A DNA stretch of 64,000 nucleotides from Lycocorax pyrrhopterus obiensis (Eukaryota; Chordata; Aves; Passeriformes; Paradisaeidae), in NCBI GenBank assembly GCA_014706295.1, contig JACSVZ010000002.1:135890682-135954681 (forward strand), read 5' to 3'. Under the pieces are notes generated by a model. It worked only from the letters and a program-made list of their open reading frames with translations. It was not told the origin of the DNA and searched no databases. Positions 25,426 to 39,000 of the stretch are shown in pieces. Both the position numbers and the translations under genes were made by a program. Positions within the stretch are counted from its first letter, which is position 1. Every line of letters begins with the position of its first letter.

Positions 25426-25735
25426 AATCATAGGATCACAATAAAATTCCTCCTGAAAGAGACCTCCAAAACTCACCTGGTCTGACCTCCTGCTTAAGGC
25501 AGGTTTAATTTCAAGGTTGAATCCGTTCCTTCATGGCACATGTTCCAGACCCCCTTACCACCTTGGAAGGTCTTCATCAGACTTTCTTCAGATTGTCAGC
25601 GTTGCCTTGTACAAGGTGGCCCAAAATGGTGTCTGATTCTTCTGATAGAGATTTGCAAGTGCTGTGTAAATGGAAGAAATCACCCTCTTTGATTTTCTGG
25701 TCACACTCTTTTTGATGAAACATAGTATGCTGTCT
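25426..25735 (-). mobile_element. CR1 LINE 3' end, old subfamily
   Basis: Begins with a degenerate tail 'aaatcataggatcacaataa'. It then follows 'gagacctccaaaactcacct', 'cttcagattgtcagcgttgc', 'gtacaaggtggcccaaaatg' and 'gattttctggtcacactctt', each a diverged reverse complement of a CR1 3' segment. Internal pieces are missing, so it is shorter than the corresponding consensus. Heavy decay indicates an old insertion on the minus strand. Confidence 0.72.
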
Positions 25736-28700
25736 AGGAGCTGAAGATACCCTCTCTGACAGTCACGGAATGCCCCTTTGGCCAGTTTTCACCCATTTAT
25801 GTTGTTCTTCACTACAGAAATTAAGTAATTACCCACTGAAGCATCTCATTAGAGCTGGCATATGTAAGAAGTCACTAATGAAAATGGCTTAAATTCAAAC
25901 AACTGCAATGTAAATATATAGAAATGCAAGTTATAATGACAAAGATCTTGCCTGAATGACAGCCTGCTGCTTTTTGACTGATCCTTTTCAAATGAGACAA
26001 TTGCTGTAGTGATGACTGATTTTATCCCATTTTCTGTCTGCACCAGGGACTGCCTCCATGGGATAGAACTATCATTTTCTTTCATTTCCCTCTTGCTGTA
26101 GTATAAAAAAGCTCATTAGTTGGCAACCTAAAAGTCTTTATTTTCTTAAGATAATATTTCATTTATCTCAGAATATGACTGCTATCATTTATACTGTAAG
26201 CGAAAAAAGGATACAAAACTAAGAAGCTCAATATTTAATATTCTCTTTGCAATATAATTTTTTATATTTTGTTCTGTAGTCTCTTAGGCAGTAGAAACAC
26301 TCCTGCAGTTACCTTTTGAAATGGGCAATGATCATACCTTCTCAGTATGGTCCTCAAAAACATATAATTTTATAGTTGCAGTTTAGAGAACCATTCAGAA
26401 AAAGAATCCAGTAAAGACTTTTGGAAAAGTGAAAAGTGCATTAAAAACCCCCACGTTTTAAAACTGGGAGTTGATCACACTTAATGCAAAGTTTCACTTA
26501 TCACTTCAGTGTGCGCTGTTCTGTGTCTCTCACTAACGGATTAACCTTCACATTTTATTTTGTCATTTTTTCTTTGAGCTTTTTCCTTGGCAGTTTTCCA
26601 CTTATAACATTTTTTCTTGTGGTAGCTCCTTAAATTCCTGTACCTTTTTCTGCCCTGAAGACTGATCAATTTAAAAAGAACAGCCAAAGAGAGGAAAGAA
26701 TAGCTCCCTCCTTTAAAACTTTTGAATTTAAAAAAATTTTTGGATGGTATCTGGATTTATTGGTGGTAGTTCTAAGCAGATTTTTAATCAGTCAGCATTG
26801 ATTTAGACAGTTGAGGTAGTCAGTATTGCCTTGTTAAGTCCTCATGCATTGTTAAGGAAAATAGATCCTTAACGCTTTCCAGCACACATTCACCTTAGCC
26901 TATATGCTGTAATGTTGCTGTTTTGAAAAGAGGTGTAACAAAATGAAATTTAATATATTTCTTTTGTGTCTGTGGCTCTAACCACACCACGAAAAATGTA
27001 AACAAAGCAATTGACTGAATCTCTTCTGAAAAATTACCTAGAAATGCAAATATAATGGCTTTTAAAGGGTTGTTCCTTTGTAGTTCAATTGATATTGTGC
27101 AATTTTATGTTCGAGATTTGTAATTCAAAGTTAGACGTAAAATCCTGTGGTACTGAAGAGGATGAGAACAGAATGTTAAATATAGGCATTTTCTGCATTA
27201 ATGTCATGCAGCTCCATTTTCTGTTCCATTAACTTTCATACTTTTGCATGTTGGTTCACATGTAGATTTCTAACTAACTGACAAGCAGAATTTTAAGCCT
27301 TGTATAATGTTTCTATAAAAATACATGGTGCTCAACTCAACTTCCCCCTTCTGGCATCTCCAAACTGAGGATGAAGAGAACAAGCTACTCTAAACTGGCA
27401 TTATCATGCCTGACTGCTCAGGTGTCTCCTTGTCTAGACTGGCCATTCTGAAGTACACACTTTGTAGCCATAATGCCTTGAGAAATATTGGAATTATATG
27501 TGTAAGGTGCGTAAAGGACAGCATCAAAATGGTTCTAAGACATTACAGAAATAATTTTTGAACACAATTTAGTCTACAGGTGTTGGAATCATGCACCTGA
27601 AGCACTCTTGGAGGTTTAGTGAGTAAGGGCGCAGTCTGCTAAAGGTAGAGGGGCTGAAGGAACAGCCCCTAGAATATTTCTGTGTATCAAGTTTTTTGTG
27701 AAGGTTCTGTATATTAATTAAAGCCATGAGGCTAAATTCACTAAGGAGCATTTGCATGTAATTATTATTTAGGAAGACTGAGACAAACATAGAAGTGGTA
27801 ATAAAAACTCTCAAAAGAAGCCTCAGTCATATCTTCTGTGTCAGTTCTATCAGATTTTAGTTGTCTAAAGTTTTCCTGAAAGCAGTGTTATCCTTCTTCC
27901 AATACTGATTCATTCCACTCTGGTTTGTCTCCTCTTTGCTGATCATTCTAGGGATCCAGGCATTATCTTCACATAAGAACCTATTAATCAGGCACTTAAA
28001 ATGCATTAAAAAAGTACCCACTCTGAAAATTTTAGGTGTAATATACTTATTAGATATTACAGCTCATACATAAATGGTCTAACCACCACCACCATAAGTC
28101 TGCAATGGGTTTCTCCCAGTCTCTTCTGATGGAATTCTGTCACTTCATATGGATTCTTTCACTACAAAGTGAACATGAACAAGTGATCAGTTATTTAGTC
28201 ATATGATAATCCTCATCTTAGAGATGCCACAATGGGATATTCATCATTTTACATGTGGCCTTTTTAGTCTGAAATATGCTGCCAGATCACATTTGTGCTA
28301 TTGTCTCCCCCAATTGCCTGTCTTTGGGAGCTGGGCAGCTTTATAATCTTCAAGCATCAGTGCATTTTCTTCAGAAGCAGTAGCCTTTTGGGCTTGTTTC
28401 TTTGCGCCCTTTGATCAGCGACGTCATACTCCATTTTTACCACAAAGAGCTGTGATTACATAGAAGTTCTAGCTCTCTTTTTCGTCATTTCTTATTCCCC
28501 CTTAAACTAAATGCAAGGGTAGTTCATCAAAAGAACTGATGTTTTAATCTCAATAGATGCATTTATGTTTCACTGTCATGATGCTTCAAAGTGTATTCAT
28601 ATTTCGAATATATTCATTCTTCCCTCTGTTGAAAACCTACAGTATATGTGATTTCTTATGCATCTTGGAATTTTTTTCCACATTTGAAACACAGAGGATG

Positions 28701-29113
28701 GGGTACCTAATGATGTTACTGTACTATAGTGGTACATGAAGTATTATTTGATTAACTTTTTCTTCAGTGACATATTCAAGCACTTCTTTATATTTTAGAA
28801 TTGCTATTCATAGGTCATTTTGGTTGAATTGCTGTTTCAATTTTTACCTGTTTTTTTTTGACTAGTCTGCAGGATTAAAATCCAATATTTTATTAATTGG
28901 ACTAGGAAATAGTACTTATTTTTTATTTTCCCAAAATTTTAACATGGGTCTATATAGTTACTGATGCTCCCTAATTCTAGATCAGCAGAACAATTTTGAT
29001 TTTAGCATGCTTGAGTTGTTCAGGTTACTGTTTATCCTCAGATGTATTCTCAGCACACATAGTTCAAGGACATTATTGTTTGTCTATACATCAGTTTGAT
29101 TTGATTTCCTAAT
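25736..29113. other. Unique DNA with CNE-like part near 27 kb
   Basis: No transposon or gene is recognisable. At 26960-27120 several regulatory-type motifs cluster: a pair of RUNX-like cores in inverted arrangement near 26972-26990, AACAAAG (SOX-like) at 27001, and the octamer ATGCAAAT at 27044-27051. This is motif reading only. Confidence 0.45.
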
Positions 29114-29119
29114 GCTAAC

Positions 29120-29692
29120 TGTTGGGGTGCCTCGGACCACTTGGGGTCCGCCCGCTGTCTGTCACTGCATGCCTGCCCATTGGGCAGGCGACTCGGAGAG
29201 CGAGGACCAGTCCGTGGACGAGACCCGGTTCTGAGCCCGTACCACTTCTCCAGAAAGTTCTGATAAGTTCAGTTGTTAATAGGTTCGTTCTGTTAATCCC
29301 CTCCTCTGTAACCCGGCTATTGGTTCTGTGTTCCTGGGGTCCCTCCGGGCTTGTTTCCTATTGGTTGTTTGTTCGGTGCCACCCCGGTTCAAAATCTCGG
29401 CGCCCCCTGATTTCGTTGGCCAGTTCATCCCCACCGCTTTCGGGACAATGAACTCGGAAGGTTTACACGGACTGGTCCTCTCCCTTGCCTCTTTTCGCCT
29501 CCAGAATTCCTGAGGCTGACACCACCTGGGCCCCTCGCTTTGGGTACGCCTGCTGAAACCGAGTCCGCGCAGCCCGTTCCAAGCAGCCGCCGGGAAGTTT
29601 TATCTCTCAGTGCCACTGCGGGAAGGTGGCTGCTGCCTCCAGTGCAGGAACGAACACCCCCCGAGGCTGACCCATCTCCCAGGGCAGTGACA
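29120..29692 (+). mobile_element. CpG-rich solo LTR, 573 bp
   Basis: Starts TGTTGGGGTGCC and ends GGGCAGTGACA. Flanks are GCTAAC (29114-29119) and GCTAGA (29693-29698), four of six bases matching, consistent with a 6-bp duplication that has drifted. It carries ATTGG boxes near 29319 and 29359 and a TATA-like TTCAAAA near 29388, an arrangement like the 21.6-kb LTR, so I place it on the plus strand. No AATAAA is seen, and orientation is less certain. CpG density is high in the first 120 bp, in sharp contrast to the flanks. There is a perfect 8-bp stem with a 3-nt loop at 29171-29189. Frames inside are compositional. Confidence 0.75.
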
Positions 29693-29698
29693 GCTAGA

Positions 29699-31582
29699 TT
29701 GGTAGAATTTTTCACACAAGTCATTTTATTATGAATAATATACTTGTGTTGGTTGTGTTGTGTTGGTGTATGTTTCGCTTGATATGACACTTTTTTTTTG
29801 CAACTTTTGCTTAAAGCTGCAGAAGTTTAAAAGTTTAAATAGAAAATTCCACACCTAAACTTACAGTTGAAGTAAAAGAAACTGAAATTTTCTGGAAAAA
29901 ATACTTTTTTCACTATATTTTTAGATGGAAGTTGAGCCCTAGTTGGCCGCTCTATAATCAGGTAATTATGCATATGAATTTTGTTACGTTGGAAATATAC
30001 CAATATGTGCAACTATGAGACATAGTTTGCCATGGAAAAAAAAAAACCCCATAAACTAACTGACAGAGAACTTCCCACGACAACATGAAATGCATCTACT
30101 TGGTTATTTACGTTGTCCAAGTTCTCTTCCTTTTGGCATACTCCTAACAGACATTTATAACAGCAGAAGTTGTTGCAGTGGTCCTGTGTAAACAGAAAAC
30201 AATATTAAATAAATCTGCACAGCAAAAGAAATATGGAAGACCGTGGTAAATTGAAGATACCTGCAACTTTTTTACAGAGTTACGGAATGCAGGAAAGGAA
30301 GCCAAATAAGAGTATAGAAGGCAAAGTACAGTTGAGAACATGAGAAGCCTTGAAAAAATTGAGATATTAAGAAAACATTCATGAGGAAACAGGATGAAAA
30401 AGAACAGGATGCAGTCAGGAGCTGCAAGAGGCAAAGGGTGATGAAGTAAATGTTCTTAAAGCACCACAGGAGGAAAGTAAAATACCGTACCCATGTCTGG
30501 GGACATCATGAGCTGGGATATCCACGAGTAATGGAAATCAAGAATATTTTCTCAGTGAAAACGAAAAGAAAAAATTACTAAGGACAGGTGAGGATAAACA
30601 CTGCATACGTTTCTGGAAAAGAGCTATAAATTTTTTTTTCCTTGATGATTGTTTATGTTTGAAATGGGGCATTTGTTGGTTAAGATCAGTATCTGCTTTT
30701 GAGCATCATGCAAAAGGAATTTAATGTGTTTTTATTTTCTCCTGTTTATGAAAATAGTAAATATATGGAGAGGAACTGTAATTTTATTTACTCTGCAAAA
30801 AAATTTTACTGTGTAAAGATTTTACTATAAAATTAGTGTCAAAGAAGCTTTTAATTCTAGAACAGTAAATAATTAAAAATCACTTCAGAATATAATTTAA
30901 CCAATTAAGACAGAAAGAGAAAACAAAGTGTTACTAACATTTCTCCTGGGATATTTGGCTTTTTTTTTCAGTCCTGACACATCAGTTTTAAAGAAAAGCA
31001 AAATGGATCTATGAACAGAAACACCATCATTAGTAATGCTGACCAATCTTTCAAGAGGAAGAGGAATTTGATCTTTAAGTATAACTTGTATTCTTCATAT
31101 GCCTCTGTCAGAGATGAGAAACAGAAAAAGATGATGACATACATTTATTTTTATCCATCTAGCTTAATAATATAGTCAATATCTACACTAGCAGAAGTGA
31201 ACACAGGAGAAAAAGAACAGCCTTGTAACAAATTTTCTACCTCTGATTTTTTATGAAATGTCTTCAGATATGAGAGAAGCAAGAAAATGAGCATATGCTT
31301 TCTTAAAAAATTAGCTGCATGTTATATGTGTGGATATGTTCTAAAGGTCATATAAATTTTGCAATCTCTTTTCATGTACCTGATTTCAAAGGGTGCAAGT
31401 ACAAATCTTTTTTCTTTTGAAGCTGTATTCAATGTCTTGATCAGCAAAATAAATTATATATGTAAATTTTAAAAAATATATTTTCAGATCAGGGCACTGT
31501 ATTGTAAATTCTGGATGAAGGGAATCATTAGTTACATATAAACTGACAAGGCTCATGATTTATTATAATTATTTGCTATTTC
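29699..31582. other. Unique AT-rich non-coding DNA
   Basis: Starts with a TTGTGTTGG-type low-complexity patch near 29742-29770, then A- and T-rich unique sequence. No element or domain is recognisable. Confidence 0.5.
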
Positions 31583-31680
31583 AACCCCAGGTGAGGCCTC
31601 ACCAGTGCTGGGGAAGGATCACCTCGCCCATCCTGCCAGCAATACTCCTCCTAATGCAGCCCAGTGTAATATTAGTCTTT
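31583..31680 (-). mobile_element. CR1 fragment (left half of split copy)
   Basis: 'aggcctcaccagtgctgggg', 'gatcacctcgcccatcctgc' and 'aatgcagcccag' are the reverse complement of CR1. The sequence before 31583 is unique, so the terminal 3' part of the element, which CR1 copies normally keep, is missing. It continues after the LTR at 32614. Confidence 0.85.
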
Positions 31681-32613
31681 TGTAAGGACTTAAAGAGCAC
31701 AACTGCCTATCTCAAACACTGTTACCACAGAAGGACTTTGCCATGAGATAAGCACAGAATGGAATGACAAGGTGGTGCTAACTCCAGGCCTGGGGAGGCC
31801 AGGTCTGGTTAGCACATCCTGGGTAATGCATCCACACAAAATTCACACAAGGGCAAACTGTGTAAAGAAGCAACTGCTTGTACACATATCACTGGTCAAA
31901 CAAAAATCATTCTCAGTTATGGGACAGATGGTATCTGTGACCACCAAAAGCCCCCCACCCCCTGAATATGCCTCCATGATTACCTGGAGCGTGGACTGTA
32001 GATTAAGCCACCAGCGATGGGAACTTGAGGTAAGATAAAGGTGGTGCTATTGTCCAAATGTTATCTCTGGCCTAGGGGGAGGTAAACAAAGCTGGGGAAG
32101 AAGAATGTATTGCTGATAATGGCAGAATTTATGGGCCAGAAGGAAAACCAGCTCAGCAATTGTGCTGAAATCAGCTTGGACTGGGCAAAAGGTAATTCTG
32201 CCAGGGGAAGATCGCAACCACCGACTCACAACCAACAACTCAAGAGAAAGACTGAGCATGTGACTAATTTTCATTAGAAGCAAGGGAATCACTTAACCAA
32301 AACAAAAAGAATTCTATAGCCAATGAGCATTAATTCCTCCACAAAAATGTATAAATAGTGAAGTTTTGAACTACCTTGGGGTCCCCCTTACCAAGAACAT
32401 CAGGGTGAAGAAGGACAAACTGCACGCTGCTGATCCATGGATGGTGACTATCTTCTGCCTGATCTCTCAATCTCTCCCCCCATCCTTTTCTATGCCTTTC
32501 TCTCTCCGTGTCCGTACCTCACGTTTATTGTGTCTGTATTGTTGACTTCAGCATATGGTCTAGTTTGCACGTTAATTCAGGCAGAGCCATCTCTCACTAA
32601 TTGGATCTTAACA
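31681..32613 (+). mobile_element. Solo LTR, 933 bp, inserted in CR1
   Basis: CR1 is continuous on both sides, and the intervening block begins TGTAAGGACTTAA and ends GGATCTTAACA. The expected duplication is degraded: TCTTT before and CCTTA after, both close to the CCTTC expected in CR1 at this spot. A plus-strand TATAAATA sits at 32350-32357, followed by a C/T-rich segment, so the element is plus strand. An exact AATAAA is not present downstream. A 5-bp duplication would suit an ERVL-type LTR. It is longer than the other LTRs here except the one at 58.9 kb. No coding region inside. Confidence 0.78.
32350..32357 (+). promoter_or_regulatory. TATA box of the 31.7-kb LTR
   Basis: TATAAATA in the 3' third of the LTR, about 255 bp from its end, the only strong core-promoter match in the block. 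Confidence 0.6.
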
Positions 32614-33070
32614 CCTTATCTGTGACAAGGGCACATTGCTGACTCATGATCAACTTGGATCCACCAGGAGGCCCAGGGCTCTTTCTGACAAGGAGTTTTC
32701 TAGCCAGTTAACCCTCAGCATATTCTGGTGCATGGGATTGTTCCTCCCCAGCTGGAGGACTTTGCTGGACTTCCTGACGTTGCTGTCAGCCCATTTCTCC
32801 AGCCTGTCAAGGTCCCTTTTAATGGCATCAGGACCCTCTGACATACCAGCCACTCTTCCCACCTAGTGTCATCTGAAAACCTGCAGAAGCCACATTCAGT
32901 CTCATCATCCTGATCATTAATGAAAGTTCAAATGAAATGAAAACAGAATGGAATGTGATATTGTCCTATGAGGTACATTGTTACTGACTTGTGTCCAACT
33001 AGCCTTTGTGACACCAATTATCACACCTTTGGTTCTGGATGTTCAGCCAGTTTTCATTCCAATATATTAT
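32614..33070 (-). pseudogene. CR1 reverse-transcriptase C-terminal region (right half of split copy)
   Basis: On the minus strand, 32862 to 32650 reads in one frame with segments such as AIKRDLDRLEKWADSN and VLQLGRNNPMHQNMLRVNWL, hallmark sequence of the CR1 ORF2 region that follows the RT catalytic motifs. Further on, 'gtgtccaactagcctttgtg' and 'ttcagccagttttcattcca' on the + strand correspond to the more upstream RT part, up to about 33065. The catalytic ADD segment lies in a badly decayed stretch near 32880-32950. The copy is 5' truncated or too decayed beyond 33070. Non-functional. Confidence 0.87.
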
Positions 33071-36000
33071 GTATTTTAAAAGAATAACCTTGTGGGCTTT
33101 TATTTTGCCCTGGAGTACCCAGAACTGCCAATTGATCAATCAAATTTTCCAGTTAATGTGCAATGTGAAGTAAAACGCTGTGAAGCATACAGCAAAAGAG
33201 TCATAGTCCTGTGACTAGAGCTGTCAAGTGGATTAAATATGTAAGCAAAGGTTATATGGATAACAATCTAAACTTTTATAGACTATCTAGACAGTGTATT
33301 TTCAATCACATTTTCAATCTGTGTTTGCAGAGAAGAATGTTAGAACAGATTTTTAACAACCACAAGATACTGGATCCAAAGCCATGTGAATATAGAAGTC
33401 ATTAAAGTAATACAGTGTATTATGGTTATTTAGACATGCTCTTCAGTATCTTTAAAGAGATTGCATTTTCCTTCTGGATAGATTCTCATAGAAACAGCCA
33501 TTATACCATTGTGCTCTGTGTGTTTACAGCGCTTTCCAACTGTACAACTTAGCAAAGTTTGTTGGCAACTTTAAGGTTTCAAAGAGGTATTTTCTCGTCT
33601 ACATTTGAATTTCATCCCAGAAACTGTCAAAATCTGTTAGAACTAGCTAGTGAGTTTATAATTCAGCAATTCTCATAAACAGATCCCCAAAAATTTGAAG
33701 TAGCATTAAGAGTAAGATCCAAGATCCTATGAAAACAACTCTACTTATAAACAGCTAGTGTAGAATAATGCTTCAATGGAAAGCTGAAGGCAGAAGTGAG
33801 TCTTTTCAGATAAATTTAATTGCAAATATACTCTGCAAAGTCATTTCAAAGAGGAAAAAAGGACCCAATGAAATATTATCTAGGTTTTTAGAACATATAA
33901 AGACAGGACTGTTTGAAAATGAGAAACTTCACGTAGACTGTAACTAACCGTACTAACTAAAGGAAAAGCTGAGAGAGATTTATGGTGTAAAAACAACAGA
34001 CTCAAATTTATACTGCAAATAACAGAACATACATTTTTATGGCTGATATCTTCTTTTACAGAAAATTTATTCAGCTGACATTCTTTACACTGCTTACAGG
34101 CCAAGAGAATATGTCGAACTTCCGGTTAAATATATATTATCAAACAATGATGATTTGAATGTTACTTTATTTTACATAGCAGTTATACACACCTAAGCAT
34201 GGTATTACTTCAGAAAATAAAATGCCACAAAAATATTATTTTAGGCATTTTTGTTTTTCCTTTTGAAGGGCTTTACAGTGTTCTGTCAACTAAAAATTAC
34301 CAGAGTTTACTACATCAATATTTAGACAAGAGATTTCTAGAAATCTTATCAGTAAGTCTTTATGGTTATCTAAAAGAAGAATAAAATTTATAGCAGTGGA
34401 AATACAGGCTTGATTTTAACATACTTAACATGTCAGTTCATCAGCATGACTATTAATCTGACGATTTGCATTACTTGTATTTTTCACCAGTGACTTGTAG
34501 CTGGCAAAGGAGCAGACAGAGCCTATTGCAAGCACATCACTATGGATGCTGAAAAGCTTTAGCAGAGAAATTTTCCAGCTTTCTGTAGCATTTTGCGAGA
34601 GCTCTGCGTTTCTCACAGAAACTATGAAAAACATTGCCATGGGTTCTTGTAAACTAACTTTATCTTGCACCTGCTGTTATTAAGCAGCAGGGTTGTTATG
34701 GTATACTGAAGAAAATATTCTCAAATGAATGTTTTGTAGCCTCCACCAATCATTCTAGGAGGTGGATGATCAGTGACCAATAACCTTATGCCATGCTGGC
34801 AACCCAAGTTATATAAACTGATTTATAATTAATTGAATAAGTGTTATTACTCCTGAACTTGGACTTTGTGTTGTTATTCTTCGTGCCGTTTGTGGTGCAG
34901 AACAGTGACACATCACCACCTAAGTGGGCAGTGGATCCAAATTTGCCAAATATCGTATTTCTTCTTCTCTTGCAAACTTTCATGCAAATTCAGACCAAAT
35001 TTTACTGAGTCTCATTAAGCCAAGATGCAGGTGGGATATGGAGAAGTGTTAAACAAATGTAAACTAAAGAAAGTCAACCAACCAAAACAAAAAATGGACA
35101 TCACTATAGCAAAAAAACAAACAAAAAAAAGAAACAAAACAAGAAAAACCCCCCAAAACCAGAAAAAGAAAACCAAAGCAAACCAGGAAAAAAAATAAAC
35201 AAAACTAAAGTTAAGCTTATTAGAAGTATTATCAATCTTCTTGTACAGTAAGGCACAGATAATTCTCAGACTGTCAATCCCTTACATTTAAATCTTAATT
35301 TGTTTTGGTCAAAAGTTTCAAAATAACTTTACCTTGATTTGTCACATCCACTGTGAAAAACCTATATTTTACATGTCCTGCAAATCTAAATCACAAGTGA
35401 TCTAATGATTTCCTAATTCGCATGAACATTTCAGTAAGCTCAAATAGTTTCATCTTCAAAATCTGTAAGCAGAACAGTTATCACAGGTATGTTCTACATG
35501 AATTGTAGCTTCAGTCATTGAAATTGCTTTCCACTTTAAATTTCCATCTCTAACCTGAAAACCTGAATCTTCCTTGATTGAAGTGACACAATTTTCAAAA
35601 CATGAAAAATAAAAACTTAAATTTTTGAAGGTATTTAAAAGGTTTTGGTTGGAGTTCCACTTTTTATTCCAAAAATATTTCCCTTTTTTCCTCATTTATT
35701 TTGCCAGAGTAGTGAATCAAGGTATTCAAGTACCTCACAATTGTATGTATGATATTTGTTTTAAACAAACAGATTAATTTTCACTCTAAAACATTATATA
35801 AGTTATCCGAAGTGTTACTTCTGTTATATAATTTTAAAAATTTTCTTACACTCAAGTAAAAATACCCATATTATTGTCTTTTGTAATTGTAGTTTAAAAA
35901 CTCTAAAACATGTGAAAAAAAGTCATAGAACTCCCTTAGCAGAAAACTGTGCTGAAAATATAATTGATGTTCTGTCTGATAGAACTTTCCTGAAAACACA

Positions 36001-39000
36001 TGACATGGAAAAAAAAATTGCATGCACTGAGAGTATGACAAGTTAAATATTTTCTTAAGATATTTACAGGAATGTAATTTTTGTTATATATTCAAAGAAC
36101 AGCTGAGGAAAGACATTGATTTAGTCACAAAATTTTCTCTAAAGACCACTAATATTGTCGATAATGGTCTTAAGTGTTTTCTGCATCAGACTTTATGTAC
36201 GAACAAAGTTAGAAACTGCACTGTTTACAATGGTGATGCTTACATGTGTGAGCAGTCTGGTGTCTCACATGTGGGTGTGAGATGAGAACCATTTTAGGAG
36301 GGACCACAGTATCTCATAAATTCAACAGTTTCACATCATAAATCATTGTCTAAACATCATTTTTGGTTTGGGGGTTTTTTTACTGATATTTTTGCTATTT
36401 ATTTTCACTTTCAACCAAGGAAAGTTTATTAATCTGATTGTCACATTCATGACTAAACTAGTAAACTCACACACTGCACATTTATATTCAAGCGCAACCT
36501 GCTAGAAAGGGCTAGAGTTTTTTTCATCTTCTTTTATTTCTTGCTGCTATTCATAATATATTCTTATCTCATTTGCCATCCTAAACGATCCTCTGTGTAA
36601 TATAAGCAGCAAAGCATATACAAACTGGCAATAACAATATATTAGAAAGAAGTAGCGGGGTTTATATGGTCAGATTTTCAAAACTAAGGGCAAAAAAAAA
36701 AAACTCTTTAATTAAGACGAGCTTCATTAGGTGATAATACCAGACTGAAGGAGGAGCCTTTACAGCTCATCTAAATTATGTGCTTCAGATGAGGCTAGAT
36801 ATTGCCCAATGCAATTGGGTTAATTGGCTATCAGATTTCAGAGATAGCTGAGAAAGTAACTTTGCTAGATCAACATGCTTGTTCAAGGAGCTTATCATAG
36901 AATACCTTCAAATATATTGAAAAAGGTATATATTTTCTGGCTGCACCTTTATATTTTATTAACATGTTACAATCATAATTTGAAAGCTTTAAAATAATGC
37001 GGTGGTCTATATTACTTTAACTTGGAGGCTTATATAAAAAAATTCTTCAACATGGATATACAGGTACTAAAATTAATTTACTCATGCTGAAATAAGTTCC
37101 TTCTATTTCTCAAAGAATGAGTTTTGTAACATGGCAGGTTGGGGTTGGGGGGAAAATTGTATCGGATGACCCAGGGAGTTGGTATTCAATCCTTTTCTTA
37201 GTGTCAAATCAGACCTCCAATGTTTCTTACAGCTTTTGATGCAGGACACTGGTGGGATAAGCTGAATATGTGGAATCTATGTTTGCACTTAAAATGTTAC
37301 CAGAAGAATAAAACAAAACAGGTGGGTCTACAAGAAATAGACATGACAAACTTATTAGGGCAAAAAAAGAAACAGCAATATTGGTTCAGCCCAGGACACA
37401 TAGAAAATGTGTGACAGACATAAAATTTTAGAGCCCTTGATATCAATATGTGTTAACTGTTTTTTCATGGCAACACATAGAATTTGTTATGTAACAAGAA
37501 AAAACAAATTCACAAACGAAACATAGCAGAAGAAAGTAAGGCAAGAGAGAAGAGCTTTCTTTTTGAACTTCTGTCTGTGGGGAGAGAAGGGAGTAAGGAA
37601 TGAAGTTGATTTAGGAAGGAGGGAAGGAAAATAGTTTAGGGAAATATAATTAAAGTACTGTCCTTTTATACCTGTATGGCTTGACATGTCTCATGACACA
37701 CACTGAAGAAGCTTGTGTATTTAGAAGGCACGGACAACTTAGATAATAGAAAAGTTCAATCAATGAATGCTAAAGAAATGGGAGTGTGGGCTCACATGAG
37801 ATTTCACTGGAATGAAAATATTCTACTGAAGATTGCAATTGATAACTATTTTCAGAGAGGAGTTAGTTAATACCAAGTTTATGCTCACTTGATAGTTGAT
37901 TAATGGTCAAATAGTAATTGGAAAATTACGCATAAAGTTTTGGTTCTTTAATTCAAAATTGTTAATTCTGGGGTTTTTTACCTCATGGAGTCAGTCCATA
38001 ACTGAACAATTCCAGTGGACTTTTGTTTATAATATCTCCAACTGTCTCTGAGATCTGATTAGAAAGATGGCATGGTGAGTTTCTACAGTGGCATTGGGAC
38101 AGGCGAGAAACAAATATCAGTCATTAAAAATGTGTAAAAAGTATATAACAAGGCTCTGACCCACAGAAGTGTTACGAGATTAGTCACGACTTATTTCACC
38201 TGTATTAAATAAAACAGTTTTTGTATATTTTCTTTGGGATGTGATCTCAGAATTTGGGCTGATGAAAACAGGAAGATACAAGAGAGCATGAAAAATGACA
38301 CCTCTAAATCCCAAACAGTTAAGACTTATAGATATGTATACTATAACCTTGCTCAAAAAGAGTCTTTATTTTGATGGTCATCCCCAATGACAGGTACAAG
38401 ACACCTGCCAGATGGCATACATCTAAATTTGAGCAAAGTGATCTTGCACAACAGCTACTCAGTGTTTGGAGAGTCCCTCTTTTTAGTCTATATTGTAACA
38501 TAAGATTATTCCTAATTTAAAATCCCTAAACAGAAGAATAAAGCAGTTGCAGATAATCAAAACAATATAAACAAACTGTTTTTCCTGTTCAAAAGTTATC
38601 TTCAAACACTCTTAAATTCTAAGTTCAGAAATTTGCTTTTTTGCATTATTGGTCCATCTGTCATGCACAAAAGCTGTGGGCAGAGGGGAAAACACCTGCA
38701 CTTGAGTAGAAAAGCTGCCAATGCAGACTCGCCTTTGGCAAGCAGAATAAAAATTCAGCTCCTGCAGATAGGATTGTCTTGTGTCTGTCGTCATCCACAT
38801 GTTCATGGGGACTATTTTCAACTGCTGAAGCTAACAGCATTTAAATGCTGATAGAGGCTTGCAGTTCTTCTTAAAGCATTCCTAGACTTAATTTTTTAAG
38901 CAAAACTTAAAAAAAAAGAACCAAAAAACCTGATGAGAAATGGATTGCCAGAGTAAAGGAACTGATGCAAGAAAAATTGTAACATATAAATAATGTTCAT

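Noticed and set aside
29425..29790. 121-aa minus-strand open frame
   Set aside because: Mostly antisense to the CpG-rich LTR and running past its end; low stop density from GC content.
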